Assembly (NCBI RefSeq): GCF_029784155.1
Contig: NC_073693.1
Span: 149,360,843-149,424,842, forward strand
DNA: 64,000 nt
Direction of reading: 5' to 3'
DNA from: Uranotaenia lowii
Taxonomy: Eukaryota; Arthropoda; Insecta; Diptera; Culicidae
Part shown: positions 11,155 to 23,180 of the stretch, piece after piece
Numbering within the stretch: the stretch's first letter is position 1
How the letters are laid out: the number at the start of each line of letters is the position of its first letter
Made by a program: the position numbers and the translations under genes
Notes under the pieces: model-generated
Databases searched by the model: none
Told to the model about the DNA's origin: nothing
Seen by the model: only the letters and a program-made list of their open reading frames with translations

Positions 11155-11291
11155 TTAGATATCAAAGAAATAAAGAACATAAGTCGTAAATATAATGAAT
11201 TTTTCCAAGATACATCGGCTCACCGACAGAACTTGAATACGCAATTTCTGCTTCAGTACAACGGCGCGTTAGCCAATTACACCACGGTGAA
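11155..11291 (-). mobile_element. tRNA-derived SINE, copy A
   Basis: On the minus strand, 11291-11218 folds like a tRNA. The acceptor strand TTCACCG pairs with CGGTGAG. There is an A-box-like GTGGTGTAATTGGC, a five-pair anticodon stem CCGTT/AGC(G/A)G around loop GTACTGA, and a B-box-like TATTCAAGTTC. A body of about 60 bp follows (about 11215-11155). Homologous copies lie at 11435-11540 (+) and 56471-56599 (+), and body-only copies at 39525-39690. The attached body and dispersal favour a SINE over a working tRNA gene. Confidence 0.75.
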
Positions 11292-11326
11292 CGTGACAAA
11301 ATGGGCTCCAGTATGCGTACATGTCG

Positions 11327-11540
11327 AGTTCTGTCGGTCGACCCCTGAACCTTCCATCGATAATCCATGTATATCTGGCATGTGTTCTTTGCTCACTATT
11401 GATCTCTCTATCTCTTACGGTCATATGAAGAAGCCGGCAAACGCGCCGTTGTACAGAAGCGGAAATTGCGGGTGCAAGTTCTGTCGGTGAGCCGTTGTGT
11501 TTATTTCGAAAAATTATTAATATTCACGGCTTTTTTAAAA
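11327..11540 (+). mobile_element. tRNA-derived SINE, degenerate plus-strand copies
   Basis: A plus-strand copy with partial head begins near 11435 (ggcaaacgcgccgttgta...), has B-box-like CGGGTGCAAGTTCTG, and runs into the shared body (ttatttcgaaaaatt...ttcacggc) to about 11540. A more decayed piece at about 11327-11420 keeps GTTCTGTCGGT and a body-like stretch ending in GTTCTTTGCT. With copy A on the other strand the three fragments form an imperfect head-to-head arrangement. Confidence 0.6.
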
Positions 11541-14500
11541 GGAGTTATTGGTTCACTTTGGTGTTTTCAGAACAAAGTTGCATCATAAATTCGGATATAC
11601 AACGGTATTTTTTGCAAAATATTCGGTGATGCAGACGATACTTTTAAACATCATGCAAAGCTTATTTACAATTTTTCTTGTTTAAGGTTTTTAAATATGT
11701 TATTCGAAAATCTGATAAAATTTCAATGCTTTTTTATGTGTTTTTTATAATTGAATGAAAAATCGATTCACATTGTTAATTTAAAATCAACCTTTTTTGC
11801 AGTTATATATTTGGCTCTGAGGGCCTCTTTTTCATTTTTGTACTGAAAATTTTACTTGGAAATCAATTCTTCATGGGGGGGTTAACCCCCTAAACCCCCT
11901 CCCCCCCGTTTACACGATCGTGTCGAGCACAAAAAATCATCGATTGATGAACAGGAAAGCGGCCGGTTAGTGTAATATTTAAACAATACTTGATATTTTG
12001 GAATTATTTCAACAAAACGTCCATATATTGACTAAAACTGGTTATTGATTTAGCTCTAAAATATGTACGTCTGATCACCGATAGAGTATTGTAATCTATT
12101 TTTTTTTAAATCGGGTTAGGTATATCAGGTCAGAAACAATCATTTAAGTTATTTGTTTTGAATGAATGGGATATTGAATAAGTTGATTCGAAACAAAGTA
12201 TGATTTCTACAAAAAAAGCACCTTTGAACTTTGAAACTTTTTTTTATTTTTCATACATTATAGTATTTTTTTATTTTCCGAATTTTTGTTAGCAAATTTT
12301 GCTCTAGAAAATACAACTACAAAAATTAAATCTTCTGACCATTCTTTCTCAAAACCATTACTAAAAACCATGCTTTTCCATAATAAAAACTAGACGAAAC
12401 GAGTTTGATTTAACAAATTACTAAGGCAAGAATCCTCAGCCGCAATACAATATCAAATTTGGAACAACTTCCTTCTGGAACGGAAAAATAGCTAAAACAT
12501 AGTTGCATATAATTGAAAGACTAACTTTTGATCACTTTTTTGGCCATAAATCTGTATTCGTTTTACGACCAAAGTCGGGTAATAGTTGATTATGAGGTGA
12601 CTTTAGTGTCACTCGATATGGTATCATCAGGTACCGACATTCGATTTATCGCAAACCTAATTAGCACACAATTTTATGACAGCCGATATGCTAATGAAGC
12701 GGTCGCTTTTATGGGAGCTCTCAAAATATCACGCAATAATTATAGTTACTAAGTCACTTGCGCCCGGTTCAGGTTCAAGTTGTCACCCCTCGTTGCGGCG
12801 AATGTTTAACTCGACCGCATCATTTGCATGGAAGTAAATTTTCAAACTTGTTGCCATTTTTTCCTAACGATGCCCAGCTTATTACGCCATAACAGGTTAG
12901 AACTGTCAGCTCATCTGAAGTGTGCGCTCCTAAATGGCGCCATGCTAAATTGGAACTATTCTAAACACGCCCGAAGCTAGACGTCATTTCACGTCTATGT
13001 ACAGTTTGAAGGAAATGTTACGGTGTTATGAGATATGAATGCTTTTTCAAATTTGGAAAGTCGTTAGTTTTGTAAAGCTCTAATCCTTAAACGAAACTTC
13101 AAAGATTTGTCATACCCGTAATCGATGTTGACACAAAATGGATCACTATGTATGCAAATTCTTCGTTCTAGAACCCCTTCAGGACCGACTGATATAATTT
13201 ATATGGCTCGATTATAATCACTACCCTTTGATGATTGGCGACCGTACAGTCCTTCAGAGCCCGGCTAAAACAATCTTAATCGGCGATGACGTGGTGAGAA
13301 AATGGCGCTGTAATGTTCCATAGGTGTTAATTAAAGGCGGTATCAATCTCTCATCGAAGTGTGGCCGCGGGCCGGCTGCCAGTTGACACAAAAGATGGAG
13401 TGCAAAATAAAAAAAAATGCTCAATAGTTTTGGCCAGATCTGTGCCCATAAATTGTGACCGCAATAAATACTAACCTGAGATGGCCTTTGGCCGTTTTTA
13501 GTCGCTGTCATTGATACGGGCGGGTGTGATTAGAATAATGATTTTCGATTACAGATGAGCTTCTCGACTGATGAAACTGGGTGGCCAGCTAACTGTTGCA
13601 AAATAGAGTAGGTACAGCGGCAGTAACGCTAAACGAAATTTTAAATTTTATAAAAAAAAAATAAATTTGAAGACAGAGGAATTTCGGAATAAGAGATAAT
13701 TTTTATAATAGATCGTGCACCCTAAAATTTGAAATCTGATAATCAAATCAAAGTTGTTCAAGCAGATTTAACAATCAGGTCATTTTTTCCACGGAGAAAA
13801 ATAAAACAAATTGTACACTATGGTAATCCAAATGTTCCAGAATCAAAATATTGGCACTCAAATAGTTCCTAGGCCTGCCAGAAGGCCCCATGTCAAACAC
13901 CTTTTCACTTAAAATGTCAAAGTCCGAAATAAGTCGGTTCTAGAAATTAAAACAGCTTTAACTCGCCAACCACTGATCCAAGTGCCCTACGCTTCACCTT
14001 GTTGAATATTGTAACTTCGCCCATGTTTTTCAATGGTTTAAGATTTAACTAATCGTTTAAAATTGGCTAAAAAAGCTATTTGAATATTATTTTTGAAAAT
14101 TTAACAGTCGATACATAAATTCCAAAAAAAAGTGCTAAAGAATTATATTTGAAGCCAAAAATGTTTATACATTTTCATCACCACCTTCCGTTTTCAATGC
14201 AATATCTCTTTTATCAATTTATACATATCCATACAAAAGAATGAAATAGAATAGAATGTAGGATATAGACGTTTTTATGAGCCAAAAGTTAATAGAGTTC
14301 AAAGATCATTGATCTTATGATACATGTCAATAAAGAAATAAATAAATAAATTTCACTGCCCCCAAACCCTTCATATTGATCCTTTTATCAAAAAAGCTTA
14401 CTTTTGATTGGGCAAATCTTAAACGACCCTCAAACGCCGTGAAGTGGAAAATTTTTTGAAAAAAGGTTATTTCCATTTAAAAAATTATAATTAATTCTGG

Positions 14501-15391
14501 CAATACTGTAAAAATTGTACAACTCCATTTAAGTCGGGATTTTGAGCTCAGGGACTCTGTTCGCTTTAAAAGTTTCGTAAAAATGACACAGTCAATGAAT
14601 TTTGAGATATGGATTTTTTTTTTTTTTTTTTAGAAATCAGATCCGAAATTAAACATATTAATAGAAATTTTGTAAAGTTACAAATTATGTAAAATCGTTG
14701 CTCGTTGTCATCTCTAATTGATTTTTGTTTCATCGTTACTAATTAACTTTTATTCCAATTTAGTTTATGATTGGAACATTGTCATCCAATTACAAGTTTC
14801 AAGAGAGTATGAAGCGAAATATCAGATCTTGTTTGAACTTGCTACAAGAGCAACTTTATTGTTTTTTTGTGCTCTTAGATGAGTTTCGGATCTTGGAAGC
14901 CAAGCCTTGGCACAATATAGGTAGATGAAAAGGTAAACCTCAATCGAAAGAGTCGTGTCAAGGATCAAAAACAGTTATGAAATTTCGAACGATATGTATA
15001 GGATTTGATACAAAATTACAATTTAAAGAATATTGAGGGGTCATATTGTTCCAATAAGTAATCAGTCGCATTCTTGGAAATATATTGTGTTGCAATTAGT
15101 AAAATGTAGTAAATGTTTTCAATATTCTGACTATGAGACAGTTTCTATATGGAAATTTTGCAGAATTTTTGCAGAATATTCAAATTTCGGATAGAATTTT
15201 TCAAATGTAGGTGTAGAAAATGCTAAAAAAAAACACTTGTAGCTACTTGTAATGAATGCAACTTAATTTGAGATTCTACAGAAGAAAAATTTTTCAGTTA
15301 TAAGGAATTTGACGAAAAGAAAAATTTAAAAAAGGTAGTTTTTCTTGAAAACAATTATATTTAAAATTTTGCATACATTTCTGTGAAATTT
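11541..15391. other. Long non-coding region
   Basis: No gene is supported. The AT-rich part (about 11541-12500) contains a G/C-run palindrome around 11875-11908 (ggggggttaaccccct). From about 12500 to 13560 the composition is more balanced, which may be host intergenic or intronic sequence. At about 14325-14351 an (ATAA)n-like run could be the 3' tail of a LINE fragment, but no coding remnant precedes it. Confidence 0.4.
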
Positions 15392-15414
15392 CTATAAATA
15401 TTTTGTTTGCCCTA

Positions 15415-15837
15415 CTAATACATTTGTAAGAAACGAATTATTATACCTATTATACCTATTAAAATATGGAGCAAGGAGGGGCGAGGAAAAAGAAACGAAA
15501 ACACTAGCTGCCTGCGTGCGGTTGCTGTGCAATAATAGCAACAGCAGAAAAACCTCGGGTATTCGATCCAGGCACAAACGAGGAGACTCGGGTTTGCTGT
15601 GCCTTTTGAATTCGGTTTCTTCAAGAATGTAACAGGAGATGAGTGAGAGACATTCGTTTGGTTTTTTGGATTCGCTGCCTCGAATGTAAATTGCTTCGTG
15701 AAGGCGGGCCATGTTGAGAGCGTATGCATCATCGGTTTTGTCGTTTTCGCTGCCTCAAAGCAACCTTTGCTTCCGAGTAAAGCGTTGAGCGAGAGAAGGT
15801 AGATCAATTCATTCTCAACCAAATACAACCACTGCAA
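15415..15837 (-). other. GC-richer block with two overlapping open frames, unrecognised
   Basis: A locally GC-richer island in AT-rich DNA, with a 140-residue frame (15415-15837) and an overlapping 106-residue frame (15392-15712) on the minus strand. Neither shows a known motif. The longer has a Cys/Tyr-rich patch (FCCCCYYC) encoded by a simple repeat. Both look more like the by-product of composition than real genes, though a decayed exon cannot be excluded. Confidence 0.25.
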
Positions 15838-16022
15838 CTGGTAGGTACTATAAATTTGAAAAATCGAATTAATCTATCCAACGAGCTTAAATCAATATTA
15901 ATGCTTCCACTACAATTGTAACATAAGATTAAATAAAATCGATTCTCACTTACGCCAAATTAGCCTTAATATAAATCCACCGATTACTATTGTTTGTGTC
16001 TTGTATCAGATGAATTAGCTGA

Positions 16023-19000
16023 CGCTAGTCTGGGAACTCTGAATCGAGCAGGACGCGGTTTTCATAATAGGAATTTTAAAATCATTTTTTGGGTGTTTGA
16101 ATTGTGAATATTTACATTTAAAGTAGATCGTGAATAAGTGAAGTGTTTGTGCACGTTAATATCATGGAGGTTAAGGTAAAAGTGTCACCGGATGCAGGTA
16201 AATTGATTTTTTTTCCTAAGATTAGCAAGCTTGGTTGTATGATGACGCATCATTAGTTTCGGCCATCATAGAAAACCTCAGAATAAATCGAATGGAGATG
16301 GCGTTCACAAACCTTACCGAAGATTCAAACATCTGGCGTTACCGTTACTAAGTGTTACATTTTGAAATTATTTAGCTATTTTTTAACGACATCTGGTGAG
16401 TAAATTTTATTTTCATAGAGGCGACATCTGATGAGTGATTTTTGAGCGCTGCTAAGGATTTTCAAAGATTTTTTAATTTTTTATTCTTTTTTGTACGGGA
16501 TTGTCATCCTCTGCGATGATTCATCCCTCTTTGGTTATCCTATGTCCTATGTGAATAATGTTTTGTCTTTTGAAATGAAATATGTTAATGTTTTGGTACA
16601 AAGAGTTCGAAAAACATGATAAATTAATTCGATAACAGTATCAGAAAGTTAAGTTTGCTTCTTATTACTAGAAAGATTTTTTACCTCGGAAGAATGTCTA
16701 GAAACCTTGTCTTTAGTTATTAATTTTTTTTCTGTGTTATGAATGTTTTTAGTTTACCATTTAATTAGAACTTGATGAGAAAACTGCAAAGAAATCTTTC
16801 CACTTTAGGAATTAGTATTTTTATTGTTTACTTTCATCTCCGTTTTTTAAATTTAGTGCAAAAATCGTAAATATAAAATATTCAATTCTAGGATTAGTTT
16901 TTTGACAGCTTAATGCTTTGCAGTAAGTCACGAAATTTTTCACTGTGAAGCATTGGAAACATTTCAATAGAAATAATTTAATACAAACTACAAACGACAT
17001 TTTTTTTTAATATAAAATTTACGTTTAAACAGTATGTTATGATAGAGAAATTGCAGGAAAGTAACTGATCCTATTTATTTAAAACTACTTTAGTGGATCG
17101 TTGTATAATTACTTCATCTTTTGTCTCATTTTGTTCATCAGGTTTTCTCCCCCTTGATTATGAACAATGGTATTACTAATAGTGAGTTTTTTAAACCCTC
17201 ATCATACTTCTATACATTCATTGTCGTATATCAACTAATTTTTCAACATAAATACCTATTTAATAATATTTAATAGTATTCTTACATAAATTTTCAGCAA
17301 TTTCGTTGCTCATCGTCAATTGTTCTGTATAGTGGTTCTGATCATGTTTCCATCCTGGAGGTTGTATTTTTCATAACATTTTTGTAATTACTTTTTTTTT
17401 CAGCATCAGCACTTCAAATAACACTAGAATAAAAAATAAGAGTTTTTGAAGCATCGTGCGTCAACCGAACCAGTTGAAAGTTTTGAAAATTTTATGTGGT
17501 TGTATAATACTGTTTTCATTTTGTTTTTTTTTTATTAAATTGACTAATTAATCTTTTATACTACTACTTTTTTGAAGATTTTCAAACTTTTATTATGTTT
17601 TGTTTTTCTTATTTCAAAAAAAAAAAATGCCTGACTCTATCATAATTATTATTTATTGAAATTGTCCGTTTATATATTCATATCTAATAAATACTATCTA
17701 TACATACTTATCCATATTTATATATTAAGAATTAAGTACATTTGTAAAGAATACCAACAAATGTTATTAAAATTTATACGTCCACATTATGTTATGTTTG
17801 CGAATAGGTCAAATTGGATTTTAAATTAATTTTTTTTAAAGCTTCTAACAACAATGAAAAATATGGAAAGTTTTTATGTACAGGTTTCCTCGAAGTTTAA
17901 TAACAATAATAATAGTGTGTTTTCTACTTACATTCATTCAACTTTACTTATCAAAAAGCGCCATGTTTTAATGTAAATCTCAGATTTCAGTTCTCACCGT
18001 GAAAATCATCGAATTCTTCAACACAGAAATTTCTTGAATTTAACTGTAGTTTTATTGAGTTCATCATACGAATTTCAAAACCTCTGCTATAAAACTTCAA
18101 ATTCACTTGTTCATAATCATTGACATTGATCGTATCCAACCAATGAAAATAACATTTTACCCTTGTACTTATTTATTTTTTCAGAGACAGAAGGAACATA
18201 TGATCACTTTAACATGTTTATGATATATTCTATTTTATTTAGTTTTACTACATTGTTTTACATCATGTCATATTATTTTTGATTGTTTCAAACTATTTCA
18301 TACTACCATTTTATTATTTGATTTTACATTATATTATTTTATACTTATTCATACTGTTTTGATTTATTTATTTATTTATTTTTTTTATTGTTGAATCGAA
18401 AAATTTCATATCATTCAGATTAATTTCATGTATAAAATATAATATACTCATTTTCATAGTTATTTTTATAGTCATATCATATATTTACATCACTGTATTA
18501 ACCATATAACAATTTTCAGCATCACTGTATCTCATGTTCCTGTCTAGGCCGAGGCAACAGAATAATAAAATTCATATTAATATGTTTAAATATTTTCTAT
18601 AGCCTATCTCCAGCGAATGATCTTTGAAAACACTTTTTAATTTGTTTAGATTTTTTTTTTTATTTTTGTTAAGAAATGTTTTATATTTATTTACATTATC
18701 GTTACGTTATCAGAATTGAATCTTTCCTTTGCTGCAGCGTAATCATTGTTTTTTTAATGTATGCATTAACTGAATTTTTACGTTTTTCAGGAAAACAATA
18801 AATGAATCTTATTATTTATATTATATTCTTATTTCACAATATATTATATTATGTAAACTTATATTGATTTCTATAATTTTATAATGTTATATTCATTGTA
18901 TTGTATTGTATTATATTATTTTATAAAAATGGTATTTAATAAACGAAAAAATGGTTTGGGGCATCAGGGTATCCTCGTTTTGCAAAAGGAGCAGGTAGCG

Positions 19001-19384
19001 GTATGTGCTCGTTACCCGTTTCGAATACTGGGCGTTTCTCAATTTATGTCAAGGGAATTTGGCATGAGTGAGAAAAAGATCGTATTTGATTACTTTTTGT
19101 AGAATAAGGACGCACTCTCTTTTCGGAAGCCTTGGGGGCGGGATTATAATTTACATGCTATTTTGGTTAGTCAACCATATGGTAATAGTTTCTCGAGACT
19201 ACTCCACTTATACCCTGGATACCGTAAGTGCCTCTGCTTGCGATTCTATTCCTTTAAAAGTCTCATTGAGAGGCTATAACTGTGTTGCATGGTAGCCAAT
19301 ATGGACGCGTGGGTTATTTTCTTGGCCATAACCGCGGCGCTGCCGCAAACCCAAGGTGGATTCATACATACATACATACATACA
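16023..19384 (+). mobile_element. Retroposon-like 3.36-kb segment with (CATA)n tail
   Basis: A 21-bp direct repeat (tgtatca(g/a)atgaattagctga, 20 of 21 identical) lies at 16002-16022 and 19385-19405. The segment between ends in a (CATA)n microsatellite at about 19363-19384, directly against the right repeat, as in LINE-type insertion on the plus strand. Its first 180 bp are moderately GC-rich. Then 2.7 kb is very AT-rich and without open frames. The last 420 bp (about 18940-19362) is again GC-richer and resembles a LINE 3' UTR. No reverse-transcriptase motif is visible, so the source is unknown: a non-autonomous retroelement, a heavily decayed LINE, or a retroposed unspliced transcript. Confidence 0.5.
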
Positions 19385-19672
19385 TGTATCAAATGAATTA
19401 GCTGAATGAATTGCTATAATTAAGATTTTTGTGATGACTAATAAAAATTCGAAATTAAATAAGATTTCTCAAATTAAAGAAAAAGTGATGAAAATGTATT
19501 CGTACGGCATCCCTGATCAACAATTTTTGCGACTGTACCACAGAGGTGCCAGTTGGTATTGTCAAAAAACAGGATTTGATTTATTTTTCAGGACATCACT
19601 GGATTGCATAAACAAAACCTAAACAGACGCCCTAATAAATGCAACAAAAGTGGGCATCTTCTTGGTTGGACT

Positions 19673-20742
19673 CAGGGGTGTCAGATGTCCTGATTTATCA
19701 GGATTTGTCCAGATTTTCGAGAGGCTGTCCTCATTTTTCCAAAAAGGCTTGAATTGTTCTGATTTTTGAAAAAATGGCCTTTAAAATGTGCTGATTTGTC
19801 CTGACTTTTAAAAAATATCTAAATAATAACTAAGTTTATTACAAAATGATGAGAACATCAAACAAATCTTTAGTAAAATAGTTAACCAATGATTTTAAAT
19901 GATGTTTTTCGTTATTAACTGCAGACCAACCAAGGTTCTTCTCGCTTCAGTTGCATAATTCGAGGCGTTTTCAGAACCTATATTTTACCTAAGTCTAAGG
20001 CGTACTGCATGTTATTTTAACCTATTTAGTGGTATCCTGAAAAACCCCGATTAATATCGATTAATAAACCATATAAATATCTATATGTTAGGATAGAGGA
20101 ATAACAATTTTCATGAAAAAAACAACGCGCTATCATAGATATAACCCAGCTCACGTAATATTTTGGCGAACCTGTTTATACATCCTTTGCTATTCTCTTA
20201 TTTCTAGCTTTTGTTATAAGCTCGCATTCATTTGCAACTATGTTTTTATGTTGAATAAAGAGTCAAATTGATTATTTTGAGTTTGTTTGCGGAGTAGTAG
20301 CGAAAAATTGTTCCGGAGTAAAAGGTGTATATCCATGTGATGGCAGTTCAGGTTTTAGAATGTTTATAGAACCTTTACTCAAATTGAATTTTTAATGTTA
20401 CGGAATATTATTTTCTCAAATGGTTTTAACCGATAAGTAGAGCAAATTTTGGCCTATCATGAGGTACTGAAAATGGTTTTTGTTTACTTTTGGAGATAAA
20501 TCCTTTTCACGTGTTGGTACAGAAATGGGTTCAACTATTTTATTGCAGATTTATTCGATGTTCTCATAACTTAATTACAAATTCAATCTTTATTGCGATT
20601 ATTTTTTTGAAATTCGGGACAATTCAGGACATTTTTAAAAACCTCTTTTTTTTCAAAAATTTGGACAATTCGAGAGTTTTTTTCTAAAACGGTCCAAACG
20701 GACAAACTCAGAAGAATCAGGAATCAGGACACCTGGCATCTG
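19673..20742. mobile_element. Degenerate hAT-like element with GTCCTGATT ends
   Basis: The left end (CAGGGGTGTCAGATGTCCTG) and right end, read inward (CAGATGCCAGGTGTCCTG), are imperfect inverted repeats that both run into ATT and further CAGGA/TCCTG motifs. Those motifs are scattered through both subterminal regions. The CAG(G) start suggests hAT, but the flanking 8-mers (ttggactc, tagcaaag) do not match, so insertion is not proven. No transposase is visible. Confidence 0.45.
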
Positions 20743-23180
20743 TAGCAAAGCTCCGAAAAACTCTCAGTGTAATACTTCCATTTCCGTCGCCAGATAGCGC
20801 TAATCATGTCTCCCGTTTTCTCGTTAAGTTTGTGTTGTACAACGTGTTGCCAGAGTAAATGATGTTTTTTTTTAATTTTTAATTTTGCGGATTTTTTATT
20901 CTAAAACAATAAAGTTATTTAAACTTCTATGTTTCAAACGTTAACAAGTAACAAGGTCTTAATCATAGATTAACTTAACTTTTTTTTTCAAGATTGTTCT
21001 TTTGCCTTATTTTTTTCAACTAATATATAAATTCTAAAAGGCACCGTTCCAATATGTCGTAACTCCTTTTTTATAAATATCAATGAAAGCAAGTTTAAAA
21101 ATTGAAATTTATAAAAAAATTAATTAAATGTAATTTTTTTTATCTACGGCACTTCAGTCTTTTATTTTTAAGATGATATTATGTTTTATCCAACGTTTCA
21201 AAACTGGTTAGTCTCATCTTTAGGGAAAATATTGTCATATATTTCCCTGCAGATGAGACATCCAATTAACAGTCGATCGAAAATCTTATATAATAAAATA
21301 TTTGGATGATTCTGTACACTTATTAGACAAAAAAGATTGTCAATTCGGCAAAATCAGTGTATGAAAAGGTTACCATTCAAGCGCTTTTTTTTTAAATCAC
21401 TATGGTTTTTTGAAATACTTAAATGTTTATATTATTTTGTTGTTAAGTTGGGGTAAAATTCAACAAAATGTTTCGTTCTATGACTTTCTTCGCTTGTTAT
21501 TTACACACAATGAAATGTAAAAGTTTTTCAATACACCTTTGTTAGCAATTATATTTCATTCCGTTTTATTTTGATATTTTAATCAACGTTAGTAAGTACA
21601 TACAATGTTTATGATTTTGATTGGCTTTCAAGCACAAGGTCAACTGATGAACTAATTAAATATTAGTTTATCATTTAAACCACACTTTGGATGAAATGTT
21701 CTTTACATGGTTCTCAAAAAAAATATTATTAGAGAAAAGTATTCTTAGGTTAAGCCCTAAAATACATGGAGCACAGAGATATTCCTTTTGAACATAATAG
21801 TATCAAAAATAAAGCTGATAAAGTTATGGATTTGAAAATAAAAATAAATTATCTGTTCCTTAAAACGTAATTTATTGCCTTCAATCGTCCTTTAAAGCGA
21901 ATTTCCATTGAATTCTCACCAAAGGAGTTGTAGCGCTTAAGCAAAGTTTTTTTGATTTTAATCTCACATATTTTTCAAGGGCTTCAATCTTGCACAAATC
22001 ACCAACGTGATTGTGTAAAACTGAATTCAGCTTACATTCACAAGGTTGGAAAATTAGAGCCATAATTCAATACCACAATGGATGGCGTGGAAAACAGGTA
22101 GCCAGGTCAGCACAATAAAAATGTCTCACGAGTTGAGTCTAATTGACATGACTTTTCGAATGTTTCGAAGCCAGTCGACAGCAGAAACAGCAATAAATCA
22201 CTAGATGCGGCGCAATATCTCTCGATTCAATGAATTGACTGCAATGTTGGAAAATCGGACCTTAGGGTGGAATGAATCAGTTAAAATAAAAGGTGCTACA
22301 AATTTTTGACTGAAATTAACCTTATTTCTCGAAGAAGGAGGGAAACCTTTAGTTCCGGGTAGCTTTTGAAAGAATTGACTGATAACATTGCATGGTTTTC
22401 CAACGACTCAATCTCCGATGAAGCTCAAAATAGAAGTCAGAAAATGTTGTGATCATCATTTCACTTTTGAGTCATTCATCAGATGAACGGAAAATGTTCC
22501 CACCCAAAGTAACCGAATAAAAGCAACAGAAAAGACAAGCATCCGAACTTGTATACGAAGTGCCGAAATCTTCCCAAACTTTTATTATCGAGGAGAAGGA
22601 GGAAGAAGATCGACCGCCCAGCATTCGGGTGGGTCCGAAAGTTGGAAAAAAAAAGGTTGCCAAACTATGCTGGTTAAGGGAGGATGGAAAACTTTATTTT
22701 CAATTAATTTGATTACGCTTTCACCCACTCCAGCAGCATACATTGCTTCGGATGGACCAAAACATGGACCCAGTCTGGGTGGTGGTTAAAAATCACTTTG
22801 AAGTTTTCCCCTTTTGCTGGGGTCAAATGATGCGAAAACGATCGCTCACCTTCCCGCGGTCTATTCAGATTACGAATTCGGATTAACCCCAACTAACATT
22901 TTTGTTTCTCGCCCGTGATTCAACAGCCAGCTAGCCAATTACAAAGTACGGTTCGGTCACTTCATTCATCTTTGCCCTGACCGAAGTGCCAGACCGAAAA
23001 CAATTTGTGGTCTTTCGTGTCAAACCTATCCCAACAAAATAGCCGCGGGTCCAAAAATCCAATCAGGAGGTCTTAGCACAAGCTAGTCAACTCTAACAAT
23101 CTACATAAAAGCACCGAGTGAGTAAACGCTTCACAAAAGCTGTGTGTAGATTGATGAACGAATTCCGCGATTGCCATCAC
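20743..23180. other. Non-coding region with a small hairpin
   Basis: No gene is supported. A 49-nt hairpin at 21211-21259 has arms beginning gtctcatct. From about 22400 to 23180 the sequence is GC-richer and free of visible repeats, possibly host regulatory or intronic DNA, but no exon can be called. Confidence 0.35.

Noticed and set aside
11218..11291. Functional tRNA gene (anticodon ACT)
   Set aside because: Dispersed copies with a common downstream body, an unusual anticodon and the lack of a Ser-type variable arm indicate a SINE head.
16164..16200. ATG followed by a CAG|GTAAAT donor, as first coding exon of a host gene
   Set aside because: Only about 11 codons, no partner exon is visible, and the site lies inside a segment with retroposon-like boundaries. 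Kept only as a possibility in the finding.
19673..20742. hAT insertion with 8-bp duplication
   Set aside because: The flanking octamers differ; only the inverted ends support it.
21211..21259. 49-nt hairpin as a possible microRNA precursor
   Set aside because: The stem is only about 20 pairs with mismatches, lies in repeat-like AT-rich DNA, and there is no sign of a conserved mature arm. More likely a MITE fragment.
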